Positions 17,027 through 25,100 of a DNA stretch of 32,264 nt are shown here, piece by piece (positions within the stretch are counted from its first letter, which is position 1; each line of letters starts with the position of its first letter). The translations under genes and the position numbers were made by a program. The stretch is taken from NCBI GenBank assembly GCA_023356605.1, contig JAKQYE010000042.1, forward strand, positions 1 through 32,264, read 5' to 3'. Under the pieces are notes generated by a model that was not told the DNA's origin, did not search any database, and saw nothing but the letters and a program-made list of their open reading frames with translations. This stretch comes from Trichodesmium sp. MAG_R02 (GTDB lineage Bacteria > Cyanobacteriota > Cyanobacteriia > Cyanobacteriales > Microcoleaceae).

Positions 17027-17359
17027 TTAATCTTCAATAATCTTTTTGATGTCCTCTATAGTTGCATCTTTAAGTAACAGTCGTTTTCCACTATTGGGAG
17101 CAACAACCAAAACTTTCTCTATACGAGGTTGGGCCGAAGTGTGAAGAGATTTTTGATATTTGTTTTTCCACTCGTAAAGCTGTTCTGCAATGGTTAAACT
17201 ACCGCCAACAAGACCAACTATTGTGGCAATAGTTGTCAATATTCCTTCTCTCTCAACCTCGTTAATTGTTTCATAGCTACCTTGGAGTCCATTAATTGCT
17301 AGCATTTCCTCAGTAGCTAGGACAGCATCTTGGCCTTGAATTTCAATTTTGATCATCAT
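17027..17359 (-). CDS. EACC1-like small component of a CHAT/NTPase conflict operon
   Basis: A 110-residue protein and first gene of the cluster, ending 19 bp before the CHAT start. Residues 1-38 look like a beta-alpha unit (MIKIEIQGQDA...), residues 39-66 a hydrophobic helix followed by TIAEQLYEW, and the last 45 residues another strand-helix (KVLVVAPNSGKRLLLKDAT then IEDIKKIIED). This arrangement fits the effector-associated constant component 1 (EACC1) type of small protein that precedes effector genes in prokaryotic NTPase conflict systems; the match is by recall and I hold it at moderate confidence. Its function in those systems is unknown, possibly membrane association or complex assembly. 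Two ATGs stand in tandem (17359 and 17356) and no strong ribosome site distinguishes them. Confidence 0.65.
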   Translation of the reverse strand: MMIKIEIQGQDAVLATEEMLAINGLQGSYETINEVEREGILTTIATIVGLVGGSLTIAEQLYEWKNKYQKSLHTSAQPRIEKVLVVAPNSGKRLLLKDATIEDIKKIIED

Positions 17360-18042
17360 CTTAATTCACTCAGTTCAGAAGTTATTGAGCTGACCAACAG
17401 CTCACTTTTGGTTAAGTATATAAGTCTTAGCCTTATATTCTGCTTCATAAAACCGACATAAAACGTCATAAGAAGTAAAATTTTCATGTTTACTTCCCGC
17501 TTCAGCTAAGAACATCCGCAGTTACTGATCTACAGGCATTTAAAGGTGAAACCCACAAGGACTTAAGTAGGCCGTATAACTGTAGGGCCAGCAATAAAAA
17601 ACCTTCAGATCAGCAAGAAATTACGGGTCATTATATTCTATTATTCTATGATGTGTCCAAAAAGGATAAAGAGACTAGCGGCACTAAAATCAAGTCATTT
17701 GTCATCAATAATTGAAGAAAACTTCAATATACTGGCCTCAGGAAATCAGTCGCTGATATTTAGTTTGGTTAATCTATAGCCATCATATTACTTTACAAAA
17801 GTTAGTATGGCATCCTAACTTTACCCACATTCATATTATTGTCTAGACCCTTTAATTAATTAAGCAAGAAGACACAACCTATAGTATTATTGTCGCAGTT
17901 GGGCAATCCACCGAGGAGCTTCGGCTCAGTAGGAGTCCCTGTCCTTTCAGGCCGGGGAGGATGTCAAAATCTTAAATAAAATCGAAGTAAATATTATAAT
18001 TCTTTTCAATTTAGATTTTAGTTCATTAATTATTAAGATACT
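17360..18042. other. Divergent intergenic region with an orphan IS605-like end
   Basis: About 680 bp between the start of the CHAT cluster and the GH57 gene, so both promoters should lie here. The only recognised structure is the double hairpin at 17915-17965. The rest looks like decayed sequence; I could not read a transposase in it. Confidence 0.4.
17915..17965 (+). ncRNA. Orphan IS200/IS605 right-end / omega-RNA-like double hairpin
   Basis: A GAGC-UUCG-GCUC tetraloop hairpin is followed by a second stem (CCTG...CAGG, enlarged by tccc...gggga), then gaggatgtcaa. This layout and the ending ggggaggatgtc resemble the right ends of cyanobacterial IS200/IS605 elements, where the guide-RNA scaffold of TnpB lies. 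No tnpB is readable upstream, so it is a remnant or a solo end. It is not shown to be expressed. Confidence 0.5.
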
Positions 18043-19635
18043 ATGGCTATTGGCTATCTTTCCTTTGTGCTTCATGCCCATCTCCCTTTTGTGCGACATC
18101 CAGAAAGGGATTATGTTTTAGAAGAAGAGTGGCTATTTGAAGCAATTACGGAAACTTATGTCCCCCTAATCCAAATGTTTGAGGGGTTAAAGCGAGATGG
18201 TGTAGATTTTAAACTAACGATGAGTCTCACACCACCCTTGGTGTCCATGCTACGAGACCCCCTACTACAAGAGCGCTATGAACATCACTTAACCTTACTC
18301 GAAGAATTAGCAGAAAAAGAAATTGACCATAATATCCACAATGGTCATATCCGCTACCTTGCAGAACATTACTATAACCACTTCAAAAATGTTCGGGAAC
18401 TTTGGGAACGTTATGAGCGTGACCTAATCAATGCATTTAAGAAATTTCAAGACAGCAACAACCTAGAAATTATGACCTGTGGAGCCACCCACGGTTACTT
18501 TCCATTGATGAAAACCTACCCCCAGGCAGTATGGGCCCAAATAGAAGTTGCTTGTCAACATCATGAAGAAAACTTTGGCCGTCGCCCCAGAGGTATTTGG
18601 ATACCAGAATGTGCTTATTATACAGGTCTAGAGCGGTTCCTAGCAGATGCTGGTATACGTTACTTCTTGACAGATAGTCATGGTGTACTCTACGCCAGAC
18701 CTCGGCCCAGATATGGGACCTATGCTCCTATTTTTACAGAAACAGGAGTAGCCGTTTTTTCAAGAGACCATGAATCTTCTCAACAAGTATGGTCTTCACA
18801 ACTGGGATATCCAGGAGACCCAGAATATAGAGAATTTTATAAGGATTTGGGTTGGGAAGCAGAATATGAATATATTAAACCTTATATTATGCCTAATGGC
18901 CAGCGCAAAAATACTGGCATTAAATACCATAAAATTACAGGTCGTGGTTTGGGATTAGGAGATAAACAACTTTATGACCCATACTGGGCGAGAGAAAAAG
19001 CAGCCGAACATGCTGGTAATTTTATGTTTAATCGAAAGCGTCAGGCTGAGTATTTGTACCATATCATGGAACGACTTCCGATTATTGTTTCTCCCTATGA
19101 TGCTGAGTTGTTTGGTCACTGGTGGTATGAGGGGCCTTGGTTTTTGGATTTCCTATTCCGCAAAACTTGGTATGACCAAAGTACTTATCGGATGACTCAT
19201 TTGGCAGATTATTTACAGAAACATCCTGAACATCAAGTTTGTGTTCCAGCCCAGTCTAGTTGGGGATATAAGGGTTTCCATGAATATTGGCTTAATCATA
19301 CTAATTCTTGGATTTATCCTCATTTGCATCAGGCCACACAACGGATGATTGAATTGGCACGATATGAAGCACAAGATGAACTGGTACTAAAAGCTTTAAA
19401 TCAGGCTAGCCGAGAATTATTGCTGGCTCAATCTTCAGACTGGGCCTTTATTATGAGTACGGGTACTATGGTTACTTATGCTGCGGGGAGGACGCGATCG
19501 CATTTGATGCGTTTTAATAAGCTTTATGAAGATCTCCTACAGGGAAAGATTGACTCTGGTTGGTTGGATAAGGTTGAGGCGATCGATAATATTTTCCCTC
19601 AAATCAACTATCGAGTTTACAGGCCACTTTCTTAA
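18043..19635 (+). CDS. GH57 (DUF1957) 1,4-alpha-glucan branching-type enzyme
   Basis: A 530-residue glycoside hydrolase family 57 protein. It opens SFVLHAHLPFVRHPERDYVL, the family's first conserved region. The nucleophile Glu189 lies in GIWIPECAYYTG and the acid/base Asp353 in IIVSPYDAELFGHWWYEG. The region DSHGVLYARPRP after the nucleophile and the C-terminal SSDWAFIMSTGT helical domain are typical of the branching-enzyme-like subgroup (DUF1957). Family members make alpha-1,6 branches in glycogen; some cyanobacterial homologues may have other activity, so the exact reaction is inferred. Length is normal for the family. It stands alone, divergent from the CHAT cluster, with weak purine enrichment before the ATG. 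Confidence 0.88.
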   Translation: MAIGYLSFVLHAHLPFVRHPERDYVLEEEWLFEAITETYVPLIQMFEGLKRDGVDFKLTMSLTPPLVSMLRDPLLQERYEHHLTLLEELAEKEIDHNIHNGHIRYLAEHYYNHFKNVRELWERYERDLINAFKKFQDSNNLEIMTCGATHGYFPLMKTYPQAVWAQIEVACQHHEENFGRRPRGIWIPECAYYTGLERFLADAGIRYFLTDSHGVLYARPRPRYGTYAPIFTETGVAVFSRDHESSQQVWSSQLGYPGDPEYREFYKDLGWEAEYEYIKPYIMPNGQRKNTGIKYHKITGRGLGLGDKQLYDPYWAREKAAEHAGNFMFNRKRQAEYLYHIMERLPIIVSPYDAELFGHWWYEGPWFLDFLFRKTWYDQSTYRMTHLADYLQKHPEHQVCVPAQSSWGYKGFHEYWLNHTNSWIYPHLHQATQRMIELARYEAQDELVLKALNQASRELLLAQSSDWAFIMSTGTMVTYAAGRTRSHLMRFNKLYEDLLQGKIDSGWLDKVEAIDNIFPQINYRVYRPLS

Positions 19636-19656
19636 GTCAAAAATAATAAAGTAATT

Positions 19657-19756
19657 AGGACTTACTTATGGGAAACCCAGTTTCTAGGATAAGTCCTTAT
19701 TGAAACAACAGACATCTGAGAAAAAGTTAAGTTTCTAGCTTCCCCTGCCTAAGTCC
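19657..19756. repeat. Degraded MITE, CAGGACTTACGC family
   Basis: It begins AGGACTTACTTATGGGAAACC and ends CCCCTGCCTAAGTCC. AACAGACATCT in the middle matches the copy at 10425 (AATAGACATCT). Its inverted ends are partly eroded. Confidence 0.6.
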
Positions 19757-19830
19757 GGGTAATTTTAATTTGCTTCGATGCTATGAGTGTTAAGGTTTGT
19801 TAAGAATAGATAGTAGAGCGTTATCTATTC

Positions 19831-20259
19831 AGAGGGTCAAAAATTAGAAACCTGATAGATGAGTGGCACCACAAAACAGCTTTATTTTTGCTTCAAAACT
19901 TTGAGGTTATTCTGCTTCCAACTTTTGAAGTTTCTCAGATGACAATCAAATCTAGTAGAAAGCTCAGAATTAAATCAGTTAGACAAATGTTGAACTGGGC
20001 ACACTATAGGTTTGAACTTTTCTTGAAGCTAAAAGGCTGTTGAATACAACAAATTTGTTGTAGATGTAAGTGAAGCCTACACTAGCAAAACCGTTAGCTG
20101 GACTGGTGAAATTCTCAACAATTTAGTGGCAAAAAAGTTGTGACTGGTAATGATGGTTTTCGCCTTGAATGCGACTTAAACGGAGCGCGTGGAATCTTGA
20201 TCAAAAGCGTGGTAGAGAAATTTTCTACCACATTGGGAGATACCCCCTCAGTAAGTTAA
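19831..20259 (+). pseudogene. tnpB: TnpB C-terminal fragment, frameshifted
   Basis: A plus-strand frame gives IRNLIDEWHHKTALFLLQNF, then LLPTFEVSQM and SVRQMLNWAHYRF, which are recognisable from the RuvC half of cyanobacterial TnpB proteins. After an in-frame stop the text continues in another frame as VVDVSEAYTSKTVSWTGEIL, and after a further shift as KKVVTGNDGFRLECDLNGARGIL, with the last RuvC aspartate in DLNGARG. The four-cysteine zinc knuckle is damaged (serine or valine in place of cysteine). The N-terminal half is missing. It is a dead relic of a different TnpB subgroup from the one at the left edge. Confidence 0.75.
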
Positions 20260-20403
20260 TCTTCCTGTACATTGTTAACAATTGTTAGCAAAATAGTATC
20301 GGTTTCTTCATCCTGAAAATCTAGATTTATGATGAAATTTAAATAACCATCCCCCGAGTGATTGATATAATCATCAGTAGTAATCATACAATAAAGGAAA
20401 AAA

Positions 20404-21645
20404 ATGTCAGACTGGCAAGTAATCACTGGTGGAGTAACAGCTCCCAAAGGATATCAAGCAACAGGAATTCCTGCAGGGTTAAAACCATCTGGGGCAGAAG
20501 ATTTGGCCTTAATTTTATCAGATGTAGATGCGATCGCTGCTGGAGTCTTCACAACAACTCAAGTCAGAGCTGCTTGTGTAGACTATTGTCGCCTACACTT
20601 AGAGAATAAACCAAGTGCTAGGGCAATTTTATGTAATGCTGGCCAAGCAAATGCTGCTACAGGAGATTTAGGTTGGCAGGATGCTATGGAAAGTGCGACC
20701 GAATTAGGTAAAGTACTCAATATTTCTCCAGAGTCAATTTTACTAGCTTCCACCGGAGTTATTGGCAAACGAATTAAAATGGATGCTCTCAAAGCAGCTC
20801 TTCCCCAGTTAGTCTCTACAGTTTCTGTAGAAGGAGGGAAAGCAGCAGCAAAAGCTATTGTGACCACAGATTTAGTTACAAAGTCAATAGCTTTAGAAAC
20901 TCTCATGAGCGATCGCCCAGTTCGTATTGGTGGTATTGCTAAAGGTTCTGGTATGATCCACCCGAACATGGCAACCATGCTGTCATTTATTACCTGTGAT
21001 GCAGTAGTTTCTCCTCAATTATGGCAAGAAATGTTAACTAGAGCAGTTAATCGCAGTTTCAATCAAATTACTGTTGATGGGGATACCAGTACGAATGATA
21101 CAGTTATTGCTCTAGCAAATGGTCAGTCTCGTACATCTGCTATAACTAATATGGGTTCAGAGGCAGAAAAATTGGAGGCAATGTTAACAGAGGTTTGTAT
21201 TTATTTAGCCAAAGCGATCGCTCGCGATGGGGAGGGGGCAACTTGTCTGATAGAAGTCCAAGTTACTGGAACATCTAATGAAGTATCCGCCAATAAAATT
21301 GCCAAAACTATCGCAGGGTCCTCTCTAGTGAAATCAGCCATTTTTGGTCGGGATCCTAATTGGGGAAGAATAGCTGCTGCCGCGGGCCGTGCCGGAGTCA
21401 AGTTTGAGCAGGAAGATTTACAGGTAAAGTTGGGAGACTTTCTGCTAATGGAGAATGGGCAACCTTTAGATTTTGACAGAGCTGCTGCCAGGGAATATTT
21501 AAAGCAAAAGGCAGCTGGAGAATATCTCAAAGATGATACTGTATTAATTGCTGTTAACGTTGGGGATGGTATTGGTAGTGGAAAAGCTTGGGGCTGCGAC
21601 CTTAGTTATGACTATGTAAAGATTAACGCTGAATACACGACCTGA
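20404..21645 (+). CDS. argJ: ArgJ, glutamate N-acetyltransferase / amino-acid N-acetyltransferase
   Basis: A 413-residue ArgJ. The enzyme moves the acetyl group from N-acetylornithine to glutamate in the cyclic arginine pathway; bifunctional forms also use acetyl-CoA. The start MSDWQVITGGVTAPKGYQATG and the motif STGVIGKR are typical. The precursor cuts itself into alpha and beta chains before Thr191 in HPNMATMLSF, which then acts as nucleophile. The C-terminal GRDPNWGRIAAAAGRAGV and VNVGDGIGSGKAWGCDLSYDYVKINAEY are diagnostic. AAAGGA stands six bases before the ATG. It is monocistronic here, with a strong hairpin about 80 bp downstream. Confidence 0.95.
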   Translation: MSDWQVITGGVTAPKGYQATGIPAGLKPSGAEDLALILSDVDAIAAGVFTTTQVRAACVDYCRLHLENKPSARAILCNAGQANAATGDLGWQDAMESATELGKVLNISPESILLASTGVIGKRIKMDALKAALPQLVSTVSVEGGKAAAKAIVTTDLVTKSIALETLMSDRPVRIGGIAKGSGMIHPNMATMLSFITCDAVVSPQLWQEMLTRAVNRSFNQITVDGDTSTNDTVIALANGQSRTSAITNMGSEAEKLEAMLTEVCIYLAKAIARDGEGATCLIEVQVTGTSNEVSANKIAKTIAGSSLVKSAIFGRDPNWGRIAAAAGRAGVKFEQEDLQVKLGDFLLMENGQPLDFDRAAAREYLKQKAAGEYLKDDTVLIAVNVGDGIGSGKAWGCDLSYDYVKINAEYTT

Positions 21646-21725
21646 TTTCGAGCAGAACTTAGAATCAAAAGTCAGAGGCTAAGTCCTGTTTATACTACGT
21701 TTTTAGCCAGGTAATGATCGGTTTT

Positions 21726-21774
21726 CAGCTTTATAGACCGAAAAACAGGCACTTTTTTCGACCTATAAAGGCTG
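21726..21774. terminator. Long imperfect hairpin downstream of argJ
   Basis: CAGCTTTATAGACCGAAAAA pairs with TTTTTTCGACCTATAAAGGCTG across a seven-base loop, with one bulge. The stem of about 20 bp and its T/A-rich inner ends could end transcription from either side; it could instead be the remnant of a palindromic mobile repeat. Confidence 0.5.
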
Positions 21775-21985
21775 ATCCCCAATATCTCAAATGCTTTCAT
21801 ATTTATTTGATGAGCCAGCCTTACTAACAGGGCTTTTCATGATTATTATAGACCACAAATAGTAGGATGCTGAGTGCGGCAGCTACATTGCCACCTGAAA
21901 GATATAGTCATTTCAAAAAGAGATGGAAAACTTTTTCTGCACCAAACGCGAGTTATAGCAAGAAATACTTGTCTCAATATAAATT

Positions 21986-22088
21986 ACAGCGCTTTTCAAA
22001 TTGATAAACTACATCGCCATAACCAAAACCTTGTAGGGACCTTGCATGCAACGTCCCTACTGTGGTCTACCGACATGAAAACTGCTGT
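21986..22088. repeat. 103-bp MITE, TACAGCGC family (copy A)
   Basis: The ends ACAGCGCTTTTCA and TGAAAACTGCTGT are inverted repeats with two mismatches. The centre is a perfect-looking palindrome around ttgcatgcaa flanked by gtaggga and tccctac. It is in opposite orientation to copies B and C. A TA before the left end suggests insertion at TA, as for IS630/mariner-type elements (inference). Confidence 0.7.
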
Positions 22089-22187
22089 GGAAGTGAAAAT
22101 TTTTGAGATGTCTAATAAGCGTAACAAACCATAGTTTATCGCACTTATTGACAAGATGGGTTTGCCCTGTGAACATAGCTAGGTTAT

Positions 22188-23597
22188 TCAATATTTAATC
22201 ATTCCTTCAAGGGAATTTTGCAAATCTTGAGTTAGTTCTGATATGGCTCTACGACGTTGAGTTTGGTAACCTTGCAACCGTTGAGAAACAGAAATTGGTT
22301 TTCCCACTGTCATTTCCACCCTTTGTTTTCCTATTTGAGGACGTTTTAAGATGTTACCACCCTTAATTCGATTAATCATATCCCATATTGACAAAATTGT
22401 ATCAGCAAATCTTTCTACTGTAGGCTTTTCCTGAATATATTTAGCACTAACTGCCACAAAACTTTCTACCAATCTTATGTGCCAAAGCTGGAGACTAGCT
22501 TCCTGTGCTAATTTATTTGCCAAACCTCTATCTATAGGAGAAAGAATCGCCAAATTTTCAATATCTTCCCTATAAATATAATCCCATACTGCTTGTTCAA
22601 GACGACGACAACGATCTATAAAATCACCCTTAGAATGAATATGAAAATATTCTTCTGCAACTTCTAGAGCAACATTGAGAAGAGTATTGAGGCGAGTATT
22701 TATAGTTTCATTAACATGATCATCTCCTAGAGGTTCTTGGGAAGAATTTTCTTGAGTATATTGAGGGAACTTCCTGTGATAGAACCGTCGATAAAAATCT
22801 TCCATTTTTCCTAGTAAATGACTAGCTAATCTCAACAGTCTTTGATAAAGTTCAGAAGGTGCTAATTTTTCTTGGCTAGAAAGATTTTCCATCCCTGGAG
22901 ACAAACCACTATCTTTTTCTAATGTAGTTAAAAGTTTCTCCACATTTTTCCAAGGTTCATCCAAGTATTTGTATTGAATACCTATTGGCAGAATAAATAC
23001 TTCTTCAGAACGACCAGCCTTAGATATATCCTCAACGCACCAAAATCCCATTTGAGCAATACCAGGTTCTAAAGAACTAACTATTTCATTATGACCATTG
23101 GTGCCTCCTTCTGGAGCTGCCATCATTGGTAAACTACTATTAGCAAATAATTCACGGGCTGATTTTAGTCCTTGGCGATCTAGTTTTCCTCGGCGAATTG
23201 AACTTCCCCCCAAATATGAATACCACTTACCTACAAAATCACCTGCCCACAAAGGAATACCTCGGTCAAAAATAAAGTGATAGTGGAGAAGAGATGGAAG
23301 GGTGATGCCTTTTTGTTTAGCTACTTTGGGCAATAGATACCAAATCATATATCCCATGCACAACTGATCCTCAGTACTAGGATGACGAAATGCCATGAGG
23401 AAACGAGTTTTGCCTTGGTGAAAGCTTTGATATAGTTGGGCTAGGGTTTCTAGATTATTTACTTGTATATCAGCAATAGATGTCTGAAACTTTAGCCACC
23501 AAGGTAAGATGAGCTTAGTACCTTTCTGTACCAGAGGTTTGAAGTTCGATGGGATGAATTCTAGAGGGGGTTGAACCTGAATATTTGAGTAAGACAT
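22188..23597 (-). CDS. PlsC-like glycerolipid acyltransferase
   Basis: A 469-residue protein with an acyltransferase (PlsC/LPLAT) core in the first half. Motif I is RHPSTEDQ with His72 and Asp77 in the HxxxxD arrangement; motif III is the unusual APEGGTNG (161-168) where FPEG is standard; GSSIRRGKLDRQGLK (131-145) matches motif II. Such enzymes transfer acyl chains to glycerol phosphate or lysophosphatidate at the membrane face. The C-terminal 250 residues are helical, with no recognised domain, but this long form is seen in cyanobacteria as a 1-acyl-sn-glycerol-3-phosphate acyltransferase-like protein. The exact acceptor is not predictable. No transmembrane helix is obvious. It starts at the ATG at 23597. 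Confidence 0.75.
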   Translation of the reverse strand: MSYSNIQVQPPLEFIPSNFKPLVQKGTKLILPWWLKFQTSIADIQVNNLETLAQLYQSFHQGKTRFLMAFRHPSTEDQLCMGYMIWYLLPKVAKQKGITLPSLLHYHFIFDRGIPLWAGDFVGKWYSYLGGSSIRRGKLDRQGLKSARELFANSSLPMMAAPEGGTNGHNEIVSSLEPGIAQMGFWCVEDISKAGRSEEVFILPIGIQYKYLDEPWKNVEKLLTTLEKDSGLSPGMENLSSQEKLAPSELYQRLLRLASHLLGKMEDFYRRFYHRKFPQYTQENSSQEPLGDDHVNETINTRLNTLLNVALEVAEEYFHIHSKGDFIDRCRRLEQAVWDYIYREDIENLAILSPIDRGLANKLAQEASLQLWHIRLVESFVAVSAKYIQEKPTVERFADTILSIWDMINRIKGGNILKRPQIGKQRVEMTVGKPISVSQRLQGYQTQRRRAISELTQDLQNSLEGMIKY

Positions 23598-23841
23598 TAT
23601 GATTCTGGATTTTGGATTTAGTTATTTTCAAAGATTTAATACCAAAATAAATTATGTAATATCTAAGAGTCGAGTGTCAAATTACTAAATTATCTGAATT
23701 TTTGTTTCATAACCTAAATTTTCTAGCCTTTTGCCCCTAGAGTAAAGAGGTGTTAGCTCCAACTGCCAACTTCTTAAAATGCAGGTTTTTTCGATCTTTG
23801 AGAAAAAGGAAGATAGACCTATGTTATTACAAAAAAAGTTT

Positions 23842-23945
23842 ATAGCGGTTTTAATTTCAGTAGACTACAGTAGGGACGTTCCGAGGAAAGCCCCTACAAG
23901 GTTTTGGTTGTGACAATGTGGTTTGTCAATCTCAAAAGCGCTGTA
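23842..23945. repeat. 103-bp MITE, TACAGCGC family (copy B)
   Basis: It begins ATAGCGGTTTTAATTTCAG and ends CAAAAGCGCTGTA. The body (tagggacgtt...cccctacaaggttttggtt) matches copy C with scattered changes; the central palindrome is eroded. Confidence 0.65.
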
Positions 23946-23985
23946 ATATGAAGTTGCCAGAGTATTTGCTATTTCTGATTATTTT

Positions 23986-24088
23986 ACAGCATTTTTCATG
24001 TCGGTAGACCACAGTAGGGACGTTGCATGCAATGTCCCTACAAGGTTTTGGTTATGGCGATGTAGTTCATCAATTTGAAAAGCGCTGT
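23986..24088. repeat. 103-bp MITE, TACAGCGC family (copy C)
   Basis: It begins ACAGCATTTTTCATGTCGG and ends TTTGAAAAGCGCTGT, with TA next to both ends. It is nearly the exact inverse of copy A. Its right end fuses to the signal-peptide region of the cytochrome-like pseudogene. Confidence 0.7.
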
Positions 24089-24335
24089 ATTACTATTCTC
24101 CTTGATAGCACTTGTGCTCTCCGTCCCAGTAGCAGTAGCAGCGGAAAATGCTCAGGTAATTTTTGAACAATTTTGTGCAGTATGTCCTACCCTATATGTT
24201 TCGGGGACAGTATTGGCCCAGGAGTTGAGAGATGTCACACAGAAACGTGATCCTTCTTGGTTAGCTGACTGAATTGCTGCACCAGAAGAAACGATATCAG
24301 ACAAAGAGCCTAAAAGTCTTAAAAAGCACAACTGA
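24075..24335 (+). pseudogene. Broken cytochrome-c-like gene truncated by a MITE
   Basis: The reading frame gives a signal peptide (VLLFSLIALVLSVPVAVAAENA) and FEQFCAVCP, where a c-type cytochrome would have CxxCH; the haem-ligand histidine codon is now CCT (Pro). Later RDPSWLAD runs into a TGA, and the frame continues as IAAPEETISDKEPKSLKK, suggesting that a Trp codon became a stop. The natural start is gone: the first codons lie in MITE copy C. Three separate defects make it a pseudogene. The cytochrome identity is inferred from the layout. Confidence 0.55.
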
Positions 24336-24393
24336 ATTTAAGTTTTTCCTTAACTGTCTAACAGAGGTATTAAATTTGGCAACTAAATGGAAT

Positions 24394-24496
24394 CAGGACT
24401 TACGCAAAGAAACCTGGTTAAGAGAGTAAATCATTGTTTTTAACACATAAATATCTACGAGAAACCAGGTTTCTCAGTTGGCCTGGGTAAGTCCTG
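24394..24496. repeat. MITE, CAGGACTTACGC family
   Basis: The ends CAGGACTTACGC and TGGGTAAGTCCTG flank a core almost identical to the one at 5681-5783 (TCATTGTTTTTAACACATAA). TGGAAT stands directly before and after, a probable 5-6 bp target duplication. Confidence 0.8.
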
Positions 24497-24739
24497 TGGA
24501 ATAATAAACCTAAATCACTACCTTAACAAACAGCTTTCACAGAATTGAGCAATTAGTTAGCTACGATTTGGAGATCTGCTTAATTTAAATCCCCAATACT
24601 GCACTCGTATACAAGAGGTAGGAATAATTACTTTGTAATGATTGAGATTTAAGCGCGATCGCACTCTGGATTCTAAGAAGGGAAATTCTAGCATATTGTC
24701 TCCCTTGACAAAAACAACAAACTAGGGTAGTGCCAAAGG

Positions 24740-24892
24740 ATGAGTCAATCAGATCCCCTAGTAAATCCTGAATGCCTTAACCAGTTGTCCAAAAAAGAAC
24801 TAGTAGAAATGTTGTTGACTCAACAAAAACTCATCGATAAACTGCAATAACAAATCAAGAAATTAAAACGGAGTCAAAACATATCTTTGTTA
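24740..24892 (+). pseudogene. N-terminal relic of an IS66-type transposase
   Basis: ATG at 24740 opens MSQSDPLVNPECLNQLSKK, then ELVEMLLTQQKLIDKLQ, a stop, and QIKKLKRSQN. The LSKxELVEMLLxQQxxIxxLQxQIxxLKR leucine-zipper start is typical of cyanobacterial IS66 transposases. Everything after about 50 codons is gone. The identification is from recall and moderate. Confidence 0.5.
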
Positions 24893-24995
24893 ATACTCTC
24901 CTACTCCCTAAGCACGAAAATTATATCCGCACTTCAGCAATGCTAGTGTGAAATATTATTTAACAATACTTCACAAATCTGGTTATTATAATTAA

Positions 24996-25024
24996 AGAAA
25001 GGTTAAAGTATTTTTAACCTTTCT
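24996..25024. promoter_or_regulatory. Perfect 12-bp hairpin in the purF leader
   Basis: AGAAAGGTTAAA-gtatt-TTTAACCTTTCT is a perfect inverted repeat ending 76 bp before the purF ATG. There is no T-run right after it. It could be an operator, an attenuator or the end of an upstream transcript; the sequence does not decide. Confidence 0.45.
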
Positions 25025-25100
25025 CTAAAGCGAATGGTTTATACCAGCTTAGAAAGAGTGATAAAAATTAGCAATCCTGATTAGGAGTTAAAATTTAACT

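Larger units (their letters stand above)
19636..20403. other. Intergenic region holding a MITE and a tnpB relic
   Basis: About 770 bp between the GH57 gene and argJ, occupied by a MITE (19657-19756) and a tnpB C-terminal fragment (19831-20259). The last 140 bp before argJ probably hold its promoter; an AAAGGA ribosome site lies six bases before the argJ ATG. Confidence 0.6.
21646..22187. other. Intergenic region with terminator-like hairpin and MITE
   Basis: About 540 bp between convergent argJ and the acyltransferase gene. It holds the hairpin at 21726-21774 and the MITE at 21986-22088. Open stretches across the MITE are fortuitous. Confidence 0.6.
23598..25100. other. Gene graveyard between the acyltransferase gene and purF
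   Basis: About 1.5 kb without an intact gene. It contains two MITEs of the 103-bp family, a broken cytochrome-c-like gene, a MITE of the CAGGACTTACGC family, an IS66 relic and a hairpin in front of purF. Confidence 0.65.

Noticed and set aside
20256-20447. 63-residue minus-strand ORF before argJ
   Set aside because: It overlaps the argJ start and its promoter region, has no recognisable motif and no ribosome site that I can see.
21874-22134. 86-residue plus-strand ORF
   Set aside because: Most of it is the 103-bp MITE copy A, so the reading frame is fortuitous.
24075-24272. 65-residue ORF as an intact small exported protein
   Set aside because: Its TTG start lies inside a MITE, the haem motif is damaged and a homologous-looking frame continues beyond the stop, so I call it a pseudogene.
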